This document shows, in pieces, positions 31,101 to 38,710 of a stretch of DNA of 64,000 bases. Origin of the DNA: Iphinoe sp. HA4291-MV1 (GTDB taxonomy: Bacteria; Cyanobacteriota; Cyanobacteriia; Cyanobacteriales; Nostocaceae); contig JAHHHH010000035.1 of NCBI GenBank assembly GCA_019359415.1, positions 1-64,000 of the forward strand. Direction: 5' to 3'. The position numbers and the translations under genes were made by a program. Position 1 is the stretch's first letter. Each line of letters begins with the position of its first letter. The notes under the pieces were generated by a model. It searched no databases. It had not been told where the DNA came from and saw only the letters and a program-made list of their open reading frames with translations.

Positions 31101-31250
31101 CTCTGGACAGTACAAGGCATCAATATCCCATCGCTCCGGAGGAACTTCAGAGATCGCATCTACCCCGTTGCACAAGATCTGCCAGAAGCCCTCCGGACTG
31201 TCAGATCCGGGAAAACGGCAACCAATACCAATAATTGCGATAGGTTCCAC
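28167..31250 (-). CDS. Type I PKS, KS-AT-first half of DH
   Basis: Protein of 1027 aa. KS starts at residue 1 ([21 protein letters not shown] near 172; EAHGTGT; NIGHLE). AT follows (GQGSQY near 535, [17 protein letters not shown], malonyl type). The C-terminal 125 residues are the N-terminal hot-dog of a DH (HPLLG; catalytic His935 in HRLRGAAVLP), ending at WTLHATAKI, precisely where the inter-half linker would begin. The start is a GTG at 31250 with AGAGG upstream; an in-frame TAG lies 27 nt further up and no ATG intervenes. It therefore lacks the N-terminal docking helix found on the other PKSs. That fits a first module loaded from a free ACP rather than from another megasynthase. There is no carrier domain on this protein: the module's KR and ACP are on the next gene, 18 nt downstream. 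Confidence 0.94.
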   Translation of the reverse strand: MEPIAIIGIGCRFPGSDSPEGFWQILCNGVDAISEVPPERWDIDALYCPEPATPGKMNTRHGGFLKQVDRFDADFFGISPREAERIDPQQRLVLEVAWEALENAGVVPASLSGSLTGVFIGIGNYDYGLLIPKRGVARIDAYDGTGSTLGVAANRLSYLLDLRGPSLIVETACSSSLVAIHLACRSLQNAESDLCLVGGVNLMLSPEQSIIYSQARMMSSDGRCKTFDASADGYVRGEGCGVVVLKRLSDALRDENKVLGVIRGTAVNQDGLSNGLTAPNGPSQQAVIRQALKNAGVTPAQISYVEAHGTGTSLGDPIEFKSLKAVLMEGREPERTCWLGSVKTNIGHLEAASGIAGVIKVVLSLQHQKIPPHLHLKQLNPYISLEETTFCIPTECQLWSSGKERRLAGVSAFGFGGTNCHVILEEAPLTAAVASENEREVNLLTLSAKSDNALKNLAQSYVDFLASHPEVSLADVCFTANTGRSHFNHRLAVVAESAVQLQEALSNLLTDRETAGLVSGQVSSKKRPKIAFLFTGQGSQYIDMGRQLYETQPTFRQTLDRCDEILRAYLEKPLLSVLYPQAGETSPLDETAYTQPALFALEYALVQLWKSWGIEPTAVMGHSVGEYVAATVAGVLSLEDGLKLIAIRSRLMQSLPPGGEMVAVLTSEASLREIIELHKNKVAIAAYNGPQSTVISGEAQTVRSIATQLEAAGIKTKKLQTSHAFHSPLMELILAEFHEMANQVTYAAPHIDLISNVTGERQTAEAITPEYWCQHLRSPVQFAESIKTLHSSGYEVFVEIGPKPTLLGMGRNCLSEEVGVWLPSLRPGPSDWQQMLQSLSELYVRGTNVDWSGFDRDYLRQRISLPTYPWERSQYWVETKADNKDLYRLEYQENSNGIKGHPLLGAQLKKLAHLPNNYCWEIELDKLRLPYLGQHRLRGAAVLPLTIYLEMALAASKEAFGQEFHQVKDLELHNVLFVPENGTQTVQVILATDVDASASFQVYSRPTDAEQSPKKWTLHATAKICPQ

Positions 31251-31313
31251 TGCAAAGCCTCTAACTGCTAAGTGTTGCTACTGATTATGTTGCAAATGCC
31301 TACGACAGGAGTT

Positions 31314-32714
31314 TTAAGCAACTGAACTGGCAAACTGTTTGAAGGCTGCGACGTTGCGTTGAATAGCTCTTTCAATCGACCCACCTGCAGCCATGATACG
31401 CATCTCGCGATTTATCGGCCACAGATAGTCGAGGCGATCAAAAAACCGACGCAAATCGGATAAAAGAATTTGGTGATACTTAAGATTTACGTGAAATCCT
31501 TCATGTTCTTGACACAAGCACTTTTCCATCCAGTGAAGAGCTTCTTGAGAAGACATCCCAAACAGGGGCGAGGTGAGCGAGCGATAGTATGAGGGCATGA
31601 AAGAGGCGTCATCTCGGAACACAGCAGGTAGTCCACCAGGAAGTCCACCCAAAACTCCGCGTTGTGTCACATAAATAATGACATTGGCTAGCAATTTCTC
31701 ATACACCGTTGGCTTCGGGAAATCCTTATACACGTCCTGAGAAATTGTCTGAGACATTGTTGTATGGAAGGATTCATCTAACATATGATAGTAAGAGATT
31801 GCTATTGGAGCGGGAATGAACTCGCCATTCTTCTCTAGATCCTTAAAGTGTTTGTAATAGCGATATTCACGGTTCTTCAGGTACATATTCGCTATCATGC
31901 GGGCTGAGTAATACTGTGCTGCTAAGAAGGGTGAACTTCCCCAGTTCAAGGTCAAGAATTTCAACACAGATGGAGATGCCATGTTCCCAGCTAACCCTCC
32001 CGCTGTTGTCGGGATAGTCTGAGTGCCCTTTTGTTCCAAGTAATGCGAATAATAGTCTGCCTTATCCCGAAACATCATCTTAGTGAGCGAGCGAAGGGTA
32101 GACTCCTGCAATGACTCCCAAGATGAACTCGCTTTCAAAGATGCAATTTGCTTTAGCTGCTTTTGAGGGTTGAATCTATCTAGAAAACTTCTACCACTTG
32201 GCTTATTTAACTTTTTATACAAAGGATTGCCTAATGACTCTTTCCCGAGCAAAGCAAGCTTCGTTTTATACCCAATCTTCTGAAAAGCATTGATGTGGTA
32301 TCGTTCCTGAGAGGTTTCAAAGTCTAGCTCCTTACAAAGGGTTTCATAACCCCCAACATTTGCAAAAACACCAGATGTCACCTGGTTATAAAGTATTGTG
32401 TTTATTTCAGATGCGGCAGTATAGTGATACTGCCCAATCCAGTAAAGATGATTAAGAGCTCGCTTCTGTGAAGGAGACGCCTCTTCGTAAAGTGGAGTGC
32501 CATGTAGTGTTGAAAGTTCAGGATCGCCCCAGTAGTAGTCACTGTTGCTGCTGTAGTTATAGCTTTTGCCCAAAGCCTCTATTTTTTCGGTGTAATCGGA
32601 ATCTACATTATTTCGATAGGTTTTCTCAATGACTTGAAAATGCTTTTTTTCCTTGCCCCTGGATAAAGCTGATGACGCGTCATTAGTTTTCGGTGCTTCA
32701 GCAGTATTTGTCAT
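31314..32714 (-). CDS. CylC-type dimetal-carboxylate halogenase candidate
   Basis: Protein of 466 aa, mostly helical, with three ExxH motifs: ERYH near residue 138, ESFH near 314 and EGFH near 405. A further Glu lies in YTAASEINTILYNQ near residue 107. This is the ferritin-like di-metal ligand pattern of the CylC family, whose members chlorinate unactivated carbons of acyl-ACP in cylindrocyclophane and related cyanobacterial pathways. It lies directly downstream of a FAAL and a free ACP, the same order as cylA-cylB-cylC. I infer that it halogenates the fatty acyl starter bound to the ACP. Family assignment rests on motifs and context; a related oxygenase or desaturase activity cannot be excluded. 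It is 63 nt from the first PKS gene, so probably co-transcribed. Confidence 0.8.
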   Translation of the reverse strand: MTNTAEAPKTNDASSALSRGKEKKHFQVIEKTYRNNVDSDYTEKIEALGKSYNYSSNSDYYWGDPELSTLHGTPLYEEASPSQKRALNHLYWIGQYHYTAASEINTILYNQVTSGVFANVGGYETLCKELDFETSQERYHINAFQKIGYKTKLALLGKESLGNPLYKKLNKPSGRSFLDRFNPQKQLKQIASLKASSSWESLQESTLRSLTKMMFRDKADYYSHYLEQKGTQTIPTTAGGLAGNMASPSVLKFLTLNWGSSPFLAAQYYSARMIANMYLKNREYRYYKHFKDLEKNGEFIPAPIAISYYHMLDESFHTTMSQTISQDVYKDFPKPTVYEKLLANVIIYVTQRGVLGGLPGGLPAVFRDDASFMPSYYRSLTSPLFGMSSQEALHWMEKCLCQEHEGFHVNLKYHQILLSDLRRFFDRLDYLWPINREMRIMAAGGSIERAIQRNVAAFKQFASSVA

Positions 32715-32741
32715 GATATTTTTCTTGAACTAAATGGGAAT

Positions 32742-32930
32742 CAAGCGAGCTTTCAGTCCGCTTTTATGCTTGAAAATTCTGAACTTCAACACCGAGCAAT
32801 AGCCTGAACAATTGGGAATCGTGATATATATATTAGCGAACTTAAAGTTCGCTTTTATACCTTTATAACTATAACTCTGTTCTCAAATACCGGACTAGAG
32901 CCTGAACAGTTGGGTAATCGTACATGAGAG
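32742..32930. repeat. Tandem duplication of ACP gene tail plus hairpin
   Basis: Two imperfect copies of about 90 bp lie head to tail. The unit at about 32834-32930 holds a hairpin (32835-32853) and the last codons of the ACP gene. The unit at about 32742-32825 repeats both: a degraded hairpin (AAGCGAGC...GTCCGCTTTT) and a stretch matching the ACP tail (GCCTGAACAATTGGGAATCG against GCCTGAACAGTTGGGTAATCG), but out of frame. It looks like the leftover 3' end of a second ACP gene. Confidence 0.7.
32835..32853. other. Hairpin behind the ACP gene
   Basis: Perfect inverted repeat AGCGAACTT-A-AAGTTCGCT just after the ACP stop codon. Read on the coding (minus) strand it is followed by AATATATATAT rather than a T run, so it is at best a weak terminator or an mRNA-stabilising element between the ACP and halogenase genes. 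Confidence 0.55.
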
Positions 32931-33210
32931 TTGGATCGATATCACGTTCGAGCCAATCTGCTAGCTCGCCAGTCAGACCAACGGTTGCTGAAGAATCTAG
33001 ACCATATCGGTCGAAAGGAATCGTGACATCGACTTCATCCGGTTCAATCTCCAGTAGATTAGCCACATAAGAGACTATCCAGGCTTGAATTTCTGCTGTC
33101 GTAGGCAGTTCTTTGCTTGCATTACCGCTAGCTTCAGCTATGGTACTATCAGCTATGATGCTTTCCGGAACGACAAGCATATCAGTGCGTTCAAGATTTT
33201 GGACTTCCAT
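32869..33210 (-). CDS. Free acyl carrier protein (CylB-like)
   Basis: Protein of 113 aa. The phosphopantetheine attachment site is Ser73 in RYGLDSSATVG, within a typical ACP fold (AWIVSYVANLLEI before it, YDYPTVQALVRYL after it). About 40 residues of acidic, Ser/Ala-rich extension precede the ACP core. The GLDSS form rather than GxDSL is common in carrier proteins paired with FAALs. It should accept the fatty acyl group from the FAAL at 33904-35790, carry it during halogenation and pass it to the first KS. The start codon follows the sequence AAAACGATGAAGGTTTAAACAA without a strong ribosome-binding site. The gene is separated from the FAAL gene by 693 nt. Confidence 0.9.
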   Translation of the reverse strand: MEVQNLERTDMLVVPESIIADSTIAEASGNASKELPTTAEIQAWIVSYVANLLEIEPDEVDVTIPFDRYGLDSSATVGLTGELADWLERDIDPTLMYDYPTVQALVRYLRTEL

Positions 33211-33903
33211 TTGTTTAAACCTTCATCGTTTTTTGCCTCTATTCTGAATAAGCAAATTGAAATTTTGCTTAAACTTTTGCTTAACATTTTGTTGTTTGTT
33301 GTTGACTTTTGATTATGACCAAAAGCTTTTTTATTTTATAAAATATTTTTATACTTATACTTATAAAAAAGTTTTGTCATATTTTAATCAACATGACTAT
33401 TATTATAACAGATTACTCAAATGTAATATGTAGTGTCAATGAAGAAAATATGTGGTGTGAATGAAGAATATTTTGAGGAAGCAAACATATTATCTCAGTA
33501 TTTTTATTTGTTATTTATTATGGTTTTTACTGAACGAATTGCTTTTTTTTATAAAATGAGCGAAATCTACTAGATAACACATAAATGCATCGCATGTTAA
33601 TAGCTCTCAATTGTATGTAGCTATTTACTCATGCGATTACGATCATAAGCCTTAAAAAGGCAAGATTCTAGTTGATTTTGTTTTTCTTATGCTAATCTTT
33701 AAGAAATGTTACCAAGAAAGAAGTATCGTCTTCTTTTAGCGAATTTGTCATTTTTTTCGATATCTCCTATTTACGTTTTTGTTTACCAAAAATTTAGAAA
33801 AAACATAGAGAAGTGAGAAAACTATGTTTGTTTTGAGTCAAGGCAGTCTTGAACAAATAAGTTTTACTCTACCTGCTCACACTCTACAGTATCCGTCTGA
33901 AGT
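33211..33903. other. AT-rich spacer between FAAL and ACP genes
   Basis: 693 nt without a credible gene, strongly AT-rich, inside an otherwise tightly packed cluster. It contains a 22-bp direct repeat (separate entry) and long A/T runs. It may hold a second promoter for the ACP-to-NRPS genes, but I see no clear -35/-10 pair that I would defend. Confidence 0.6.
33426..33469. repeat. Two tandem 22-bp direct repeats
   Basis: ATATGTAGTGTCAATGAAG and ATATGTGGTGTGAATGAAG start 22 bp apart and differ at only three of 22 positions. The 22-bp spacing is two helical turns, as seen for iterated regulator sites. They lie about 220-260 nt upstream of the ACP start. Confidence 0.6.
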
Positions 33904-35790
33904 TCATAGCTGTTTGCCAGTTGATATTTTCTGTAGAATAGATTCAACCTCAGATTGCAAATGCAAAAACTTAACTTTGTTCTGAGGATTTTCACTCCAA
34001 TCCTCCACGACATTCAAACTTCCGGTGAGAAACCCAGAGCGACAAGCATGGCGCTGAATTTTACCACTCGAAGTCTTAGGGATACTCCCAGTCTTAACTA
34101 GTACTGTGGCATAAACCTGTAGACCGTGTTCTGCTGCAACAGCCTGACGGATATTCCCTACTACCCCATTTACATCCAGTTTTCGTAGGTAACTACGCTC
34201 CACTTCTTGAACAACGACCAGTCGCTCTTCACCCTTTCCTTCCACTGTAAACGCTGCTCCACAACCAGATCGCAGTGCTGGATGACTCTTCTCTACAGTC
34301 AGTTCAATGTCTTGGGGATAATGGTTTTGCCCACGGATGATAATCACATCTTTGACACGCCCCGTGACAAACAGTTCGCCATCCTGTAAGAATCCCAAGT
34401 CCCCCGTTCGTAAAAAGGATTCTGACGCTCCTCCTCCTGTCGTCGCTAACGCTGACGTAACGCTAACACCAGTATCTTGTAGTCGCGCTCGAAAAGTTTG
34501 CTCGGTCTGGTCTATTCGGTTCCAATAACCCTGAGCTACGCTAGGACCAGATACCCAAATTTCACCTACCTCGTTGGGCTTACATTGGGTCATTGTTTTT
34601 GGATGAACAATAACAACCTGGAGATCCTCTAAAGGTTGACCGCAACCAACCACTGTTTGAGTGAGAGTATCCTTTGTACTCTTGGCTGGAACTACCCGAT
34701 TTTGCTCTAGCGCTGCTTTTTGGATGGTTTGCAGGACTGGCAGACCACTTGCTTGACTACCAGAAACAATTAAAGTTGTTTCTGCCATACCGTAGCACGG
34801 GTAAAACGCCTCGCGGCGAAAGCCACAAGATGCAAAAGCTGCTGCAAACCGTTCCATAGTCTCAGCACGGACTGGTTCAGCTCCGTTGAAAGCCACCTGC
34901 CAACTACTGAGGTCGAGAGTCGCCTGCTGTTCGGGAGTAATCTTGTTCACGCATAGCTCGTATGCAAAATTGGGTCCGCCACTTGTAGTAGCTTTATATT
35001 GGGAAATTGCTTGCAGCCAACGCAAGGGACGTTGCAAAAACGTCTCTGGAGACATAAGAATACAAGGAATACCTAAGTACATCGGCTGAAGCATATTCCC
35101 TATTAGACCCATGTCATGGAAAAGAGGAAGCCAACCCACGAAGATAGTTTTCTCGGTGTGCTGCATCGCTTGCTGGATAATTTTTTGATTGTGCATCAAA
35201 TTTCCATGACTCATCATCACACCTTTTGGAGTTCCCGTAGAACCCGAAGTGTACTGGAGGAAAGCAAGGGTACTGTTTTCCAAAGTTGTTTTCTGCCATG
35301 ACTCTGCTTGGGCTTCGTCAATGTTATCGGTAGCCAAACAGCGCAATCTAGCTACTGGATCCTCAGCAAACTGACTCTTTATGTTAGTCAATAGAGCTTC
35401 AGTGGTCAGTAGCACTTGAGGTTGAGCATCTGCGACAATTGCCTCTAGTCGAGACATCTTTTGATTACGTTTGGGTGGATAAGCGGGAACAGCCACAACA
35501 GAGGCATACAGACACCCAAAAAAGGCTGCAATAAATTCCAGACCCGACGACGGATATAGTAGTAAAGCTCGTTGTCCAGTAGCCCCTATGCTTTGGAGTT
35601 GAACTGCGATCGCTCGTGCGAGTCGATCCAATTCTCCATAAGTTAAACTACTTAGTTTTGTGTTTAAACTACTTAGTTTTGTGTCTTGATCCTCATCTAT
35701 CTTAGTTATAAAGGTATAAGCTTGACAGTCTTGCTGCTGCTGCGCTCTTTCCCTCAACACATCTACCAAAGTAGAAAATTTCTGTAACAT
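33904..35790 (-). CDS. Fatty-acyl-AMP ligase (FAAL), pathway starter
   Basis: Protein of 628 aa of the ANL adenylating superfamily. Motifs: YTSGSTGTPKG near residue 178, GWLPLFHDMGLIG, YGMAETTL, LRTGDLGF and a C-terminal Lys in PKTSSGKIQR. The HDMGLIGN segment, the length and the context fit FAALs, which make acyl-AMP and hand it to an ACP rather than to CoA. It should activate a free fatty acid and load it on the ACP at 32869-33210. It is the first gene of the run of minus-strand biosynthetic genes and probably defines the 5' end of the cluster. Near residues 38-53 the sequence contains a small internal duplication (TKLSSLN TKLSSLT) encoded by a 21-bp tandem repeat around 35645-35690, in a variable loop before the first conserved helix. 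Confidence 0.92.
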   Translation of the reverse strand: MLQKFSTLVDVLRERAQQQQDCQAYTFITKIDEDQDTKLSSLNTKLSSLTYGELDRLARAIAVQLQSIGATGQRALLLYPSSGLEFIAAFFGCLYASVVAVPAYPPKRNQKMSRLEAIVADAQPQVLLTTEALLTNIKSQFAEDPVARLRCLATDNIDEAQAESWQKTTLENSTLAFLQYTSGSTGTPKGVMMSHGNLMHNQKIIQQAMQHTEKTIFVGWLPLFHDMGLIGNMLQPMYLGIPCILMSPETFLQRPLRWLQAISQYKATTSGGPNFAYELCVNKITPEQQATLDLSSWQVAFNGAEPVRAETMERFAAAFASCGFRREAFYPCYGMAETTLIVSGSQASGLPVLQTIQKAALEQNRVVPAKSTKDTLTQTVVGCGQPLEDLQVVIVHPKTMTQCKPNEVGEIWVSGPSVAQGYWNRIDQTEQTFRARLQDTGVSVTSALATTGGGASESFLRTGDLGFLQDGELFVTGRVKDVIIIRGQNHYPQDIELTVEKSHPALRSGCGAAFTVEGKGEERLVVVQEVERSYLRKLDVNGVVGNIRQAVAAEHGLQVYATVLVKTGSIPKTSSGKIQRHACRSGFLTGSLNVVEDWSENPQNKVKFLHLQSEVESILQKISTGKQL

Positions 35791-35872
35791 TTTTTATGGT
35801 ACTCCAAATTATTCACAAGCTGGTTCCGATAACAAAGTTGTCTATTTTATACCTTTATGACTATCTCACTCA

Positions 35873-35896
35873 GAGTATATCTTGAGATGTATACTC
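35873..35896. promoter_or_regulatory. Inverted repeat upstream of FAAL gene
   Basis: GAGTATA and TATACTC separated by 10 nt, 83-106 nt upstream of the FAAL start codon. Size and position suit a dimeric regulator site; no matching family is recognised. Confidence 0.35.
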
Positions 35897-36830
35897 GTAG
35901 AAGTATGTTCATAAGAAATTCACAATATTAAGCCGTCTCTTTTTATAATCATCGTTTGCAAGATTTAAATCAACAAAAGCTCGCTAAGCTTGTTCGTATT
36001 TTGACCTTCTCAAAATCTTGAATTCGAGCGTTCGAATGAATACATCTACATTCAACTAAACAACGACTAAACTGTATCTTGCGAATGTACAAGTGCATTG
36101 TGCGCAGGCTTACTAAAGCGATATGGTTATTGGTCAAATCAAATCCCACCGCTTGCTTCTATATGTAAATGTCAGATAGTAATAAAGAATACAGCCTTTA
36201 TTAAGTAGGTTAATCCTAAAATAACGTACGTAGAGATACGACTATTATACTTAAGTATATGGCTAACAAGGTAGATGCCGTCAAAGTATAAAATCTAGTA
36301 TACTATTAATCAGGTAGATTCGGAAATAGGCTTTATTTGTTTTGAGCCTTTTTACACTTCATAATGCAAACATATATTATGAAGATATTATTAGCTGTCT
36401 CAGCTTTGCTGCGTGGCTACTATAGCCACCAAAAGCAAGCACCTGGAGAGCCACTCAGAAATGCTTGTGATTGCAGCAGCTACTTTTATGACTTTGGTTA
36501 CAGTTTGCGAACACACTGTTTTACGAACACACCTGACTATCTTTCAATCTCATTCCACCATTGGAATCTGAGAATGCCGAATCTTTTCTCTCTCATATTT
36601 CAGTGCAAACTCACATTCTTCACATTCAAAAATCTGTTGATTGCAGGCTTACAGCCATTAAATCTGTATTATCCAGTTTCTCTCATACACATTATTCCTC
36701 CACTTCTTCATGAGCAGCTTTGACTACTACTTGTTTTTTTTGCTTGCTTGGTAATGTGTTTTTTGACATTACTGTACTATATTCTTTGTTATCTCCTTTA
36801 CTCTTCTACCTTTTTCTCATTTCTCAAAGT

Positions 36831-36848
36831 ATCTATCTTTAGATAGAT
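36831..36848. repeat. Hairpin, 7-bp perfect stem
   Basis: ATCTATC-TTTA-GATAGAT. It lies 12 bp from a longer palindrome in the non-coding region between the cluster and the GST gene. Confidence 0.45.
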
Positions 36849-36859
36849 CTACGGAGTAG

Positions 36860-36884
36860 CTATATTGATTAGTAATCAATATAG
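36860..36884. repeat. 25-nt perfect palindrome
   Basis: Two 12-nt arms (CTATATTGATTA and TAATCAATATAG) flank a single G at 36872. All arm positions pair. It could be an operator, a mobile-element end or an mRNA structure; no adjacent start codon identifies a target. Confidence 0.55.
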
Positions 36885-36895
36885 ATTTGTATATA

Positions 36896-37020
36896 TTAGG
36901 ACCTACGCATTGACAGAAGATACCAAATATGAAGTATGGGTTTCAGGCATTTAAACGTGATTTATCGATGATTTTTGAGCGATTGCGCTCCGCGCACAGC
37001 CCCTTGGGCAATCGCTATTT
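36896..37020. repeat. Dispersed repeat, copy 1 of 2
   Basis: About 125 bp resembling 47794-47917 in the same orientation. Both begin TTAG(G/A)AC(C/T)TACG, share ATTGACAGAA and GGCATTT, and end in a block with GCGATTGCG ... CCCCTTGGGCAATCGCTATTT, which contains an 8-bp inverted repeat (GCGATTGC/GCAATCGC). No coding potential is evident. Confidence 0.65.
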
Positions 37021-37231
37021 ATCTGAACTTCATCCTCAAAAGCTTGAAACAGCGCAATTTCGTTTAGACACATGACGGTAAATTTGTACAGTGTGTAAGT
37101 GCTATATATAATTTTGGAATTTTTATAATTTACGTCTAATTGTGAATTCACTAAACAGACATGAGATCAATACGGTTCGGTTAACGGTGAGCCGTCACCC
37201 TAAAGGATGGCGATCGCCGATTTTTAAATGA

Positions 37232-37876
37232 CTAGTTAGCAATGATTTCCTGCTCATCTGAAGCTGCCTTTAGCCATTCTTGCATTGCTGGTAGTGCAAA
37301 GACAGCTTCAGCATACGCATTGCAAACTGTATCTAATTGAACACCATATGTTACAAACCGTGAAACGACAGGTGCATACATGGCATCTGCGATCGTAAAT
37401 TTGCCAAACAACATATCGCCACCAATTCCGAAGTTTTGACGGCATTCTCTCCAGATTGTCGTAATTCGATCAATATCTTTTTGCACTTCGGGAGTCATTC
37501 CCTTACCTGGAAATCTAGCACGGCAGTTCATGGGCATATTTTGCCGCAGACTCGCAAAGCTTGAATGCATTTCAGCACTAATAGAACGGGCTACAGTTCG
37601 CGCAGCTTTCTCTTCAGGTAACCAGTGCAAATTGGGAAATTCTTCAGCTAGATACTCGCAAATAGCAAGAGAATCCCATACGGTTAGATGACCATGCAAA
37701 AGTACAGGTACTTTCCCGGATGGCGAGTATTGCCTAATTTGTGAAGAGGATTCTGATGTGTAAAGAGCAATGCGAATTTCTTTGAAGTTTAACCCGAGTT
37801 GCTTCATTGCCAACCAAGGACGTAGTGACCATGAAGAGTAGTTTTTGTTACCAATAACTAAAGTAAGCTGTGTCAT
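37232..37876 (-). CDS. Glutathione S-transferase family protein
   Basis: Protein of 214 aa. The N-terminal thioredoxin-like half carries NKNYSSWSLRPWLAMK, a cis-Pro segment (GKVPVLL) and the glutathione gamma-glutamyl contact (WDSLAICEYLAEEFP), followed by an all-helical C-terminal half. Ser residues in SSW could be the catalytic position. It is a cytosolic enzyme probably acting in detoxification; the substrate is unknown. It is divergent from the GNAT gene at 37925, the starts being 48 nt apart, so the two may share a control region. I see no reason to tie it to the PKS cluster, though it is the nearest gene upstream of it. Confidence 0.9.
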   Translation of the reverse strand: MTQLTLVIGNKNYSSWSLRPWLAMKQLGLNFKEIRIALYTSESSSQIRQYSPSGKVPVLLHGHLTVWDSLAICEYLAEEFPNLHWLPEEKAARTVARSISAEMHSSFASLRQNMPMNCRARFPGKGMTPEVQKDIDRITTIWRECRQNFGIGGDMLFGKFTIADAMYAPVVSRFVTYGVQLDTVCNAYAEAVFALPAMQEWLKAASDEQEIIAN

Positions 37877-37924
37877 ATTAGTCTACCTAAAGTACGCTAA
37901 AGTAACTACAACAATATACAATCC

Positions 37925-38710
37925 ATGAAATCAGTTTGTCTCCACAAAAAGGATGAAATAGAGGCGTTTCTACGCCATCATCCTTTTCTGCATTTGTATG
38001 AGATGGGAGATTTAGATGACTTTTTTTGGTCATACACTATCTGGTACGCTCTTCAAGATAGTAACAGTATTCGCCAAATCGTACTGTTATATATTGGTGC
38101 AGAACTTCCTGTGTTACTAGGTTTAACAGAAGGTTCTGGAGAAGAAATGAGTGAACTGCTGCAATCCATCCTGCATCTTCTGCCAAAGCGGTTTTACGCC
38201 CATTTAAGTAATTCTATAGTAGAAACTTTTGCCAAAGACTACCAAATTCAATCTCATGGAATTTATAACAAAATGGGTTTAACCAATCTTTCATCTTTAA
38301 ATAAAGTGGATACATCATTTGTAGAACAGATGTCTCAGTCAGATTTGCAGGAGTTAGAGACACTGTACCAAATAAGCTATCCAGGGAACTGGTTTAACTC
38401 AGGAATGATGGAAACAGGACATTATTATGGTGTTCGTCAAGGTTCTGCATTGGTGAGTGTGGCTGGTGTCCATATATACTCACCTCAATACAGAGTTGCT
38501 GCACTTGGTAATGTCACAACACACCCAAATTTTCGCAAACAAGGTTTGGCGACAAAGGTTTGTGCCAAGTTATGCCAGTCATTATTAAACAGCGTGGATT
38601 ACATTGGTTTGAATGTCAAAGCTGATAATACAGGAGCAATATCCTGTTATGAAAAATTGGGATTTGAAAAAATTGCTGTTTACGGAGAGTATACGCTTGA
38701 GTTGAAATAG
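37925..38710 (+). CDS. GNAT family N-acetyltransferase
   Basis: Protein of 261 aa. The C-terminal half is a GNAT domain: beta strand VSVAGVHIYSP, then LGNVTTHPNFRKQGLATKVCAKL, the acetyl-CoA-binding loop with RKQGLA, then LNVKADNTGAISCYEKLGF and a final strand. The N-terminal 120 residues form a divergent, partly GNAT-like region seen in two-lobed acetyltransferases. The acceptor is unknown. The gene is divergent from the GST gene. Confidence 0.85.
   Translation: MKSVCLHKKDEIEAFLRHHPFLHLYEMGDLDDFFWSYTIWYALQDSNSIRQIVLLYIGAELPVLLGLTEGSGEEMSELLQSILHLLPKRFYAHLSNSIVETFAKDYQIQSHGIYNKMGLTNLSSLNKVDTSFVEQMSQSDLQELETLYQISYPGNWFNSGMMETGHYYGVRQGSALVSVAGVHIYSPQYRVAALGNVTTHPNFRKQGLATKVCAKLCQSLLNSVDYIGLNVKADNTGAISCYEKLGFEKIAVYGEYTLELK

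Larger units (their letters stand above)
35791..37231. other. Non-coding region upstream of the cluster
   Basis: About 1.4 kb with no convincing gene. The 119-codon frame at 36364-36723 has no recognisable domain. The stretch next to the FAAL start probably carries the cluster promoter; the far end carries palindromes and a dispersed repeat, listed separately. Confidence 0.6.

Noticed and set aside
36364-36723. 119-codon frame as a gene
   Set aside because: No ribosome-binding site, no domain, irregular composition and location in repeat-rich non-coding DNA.
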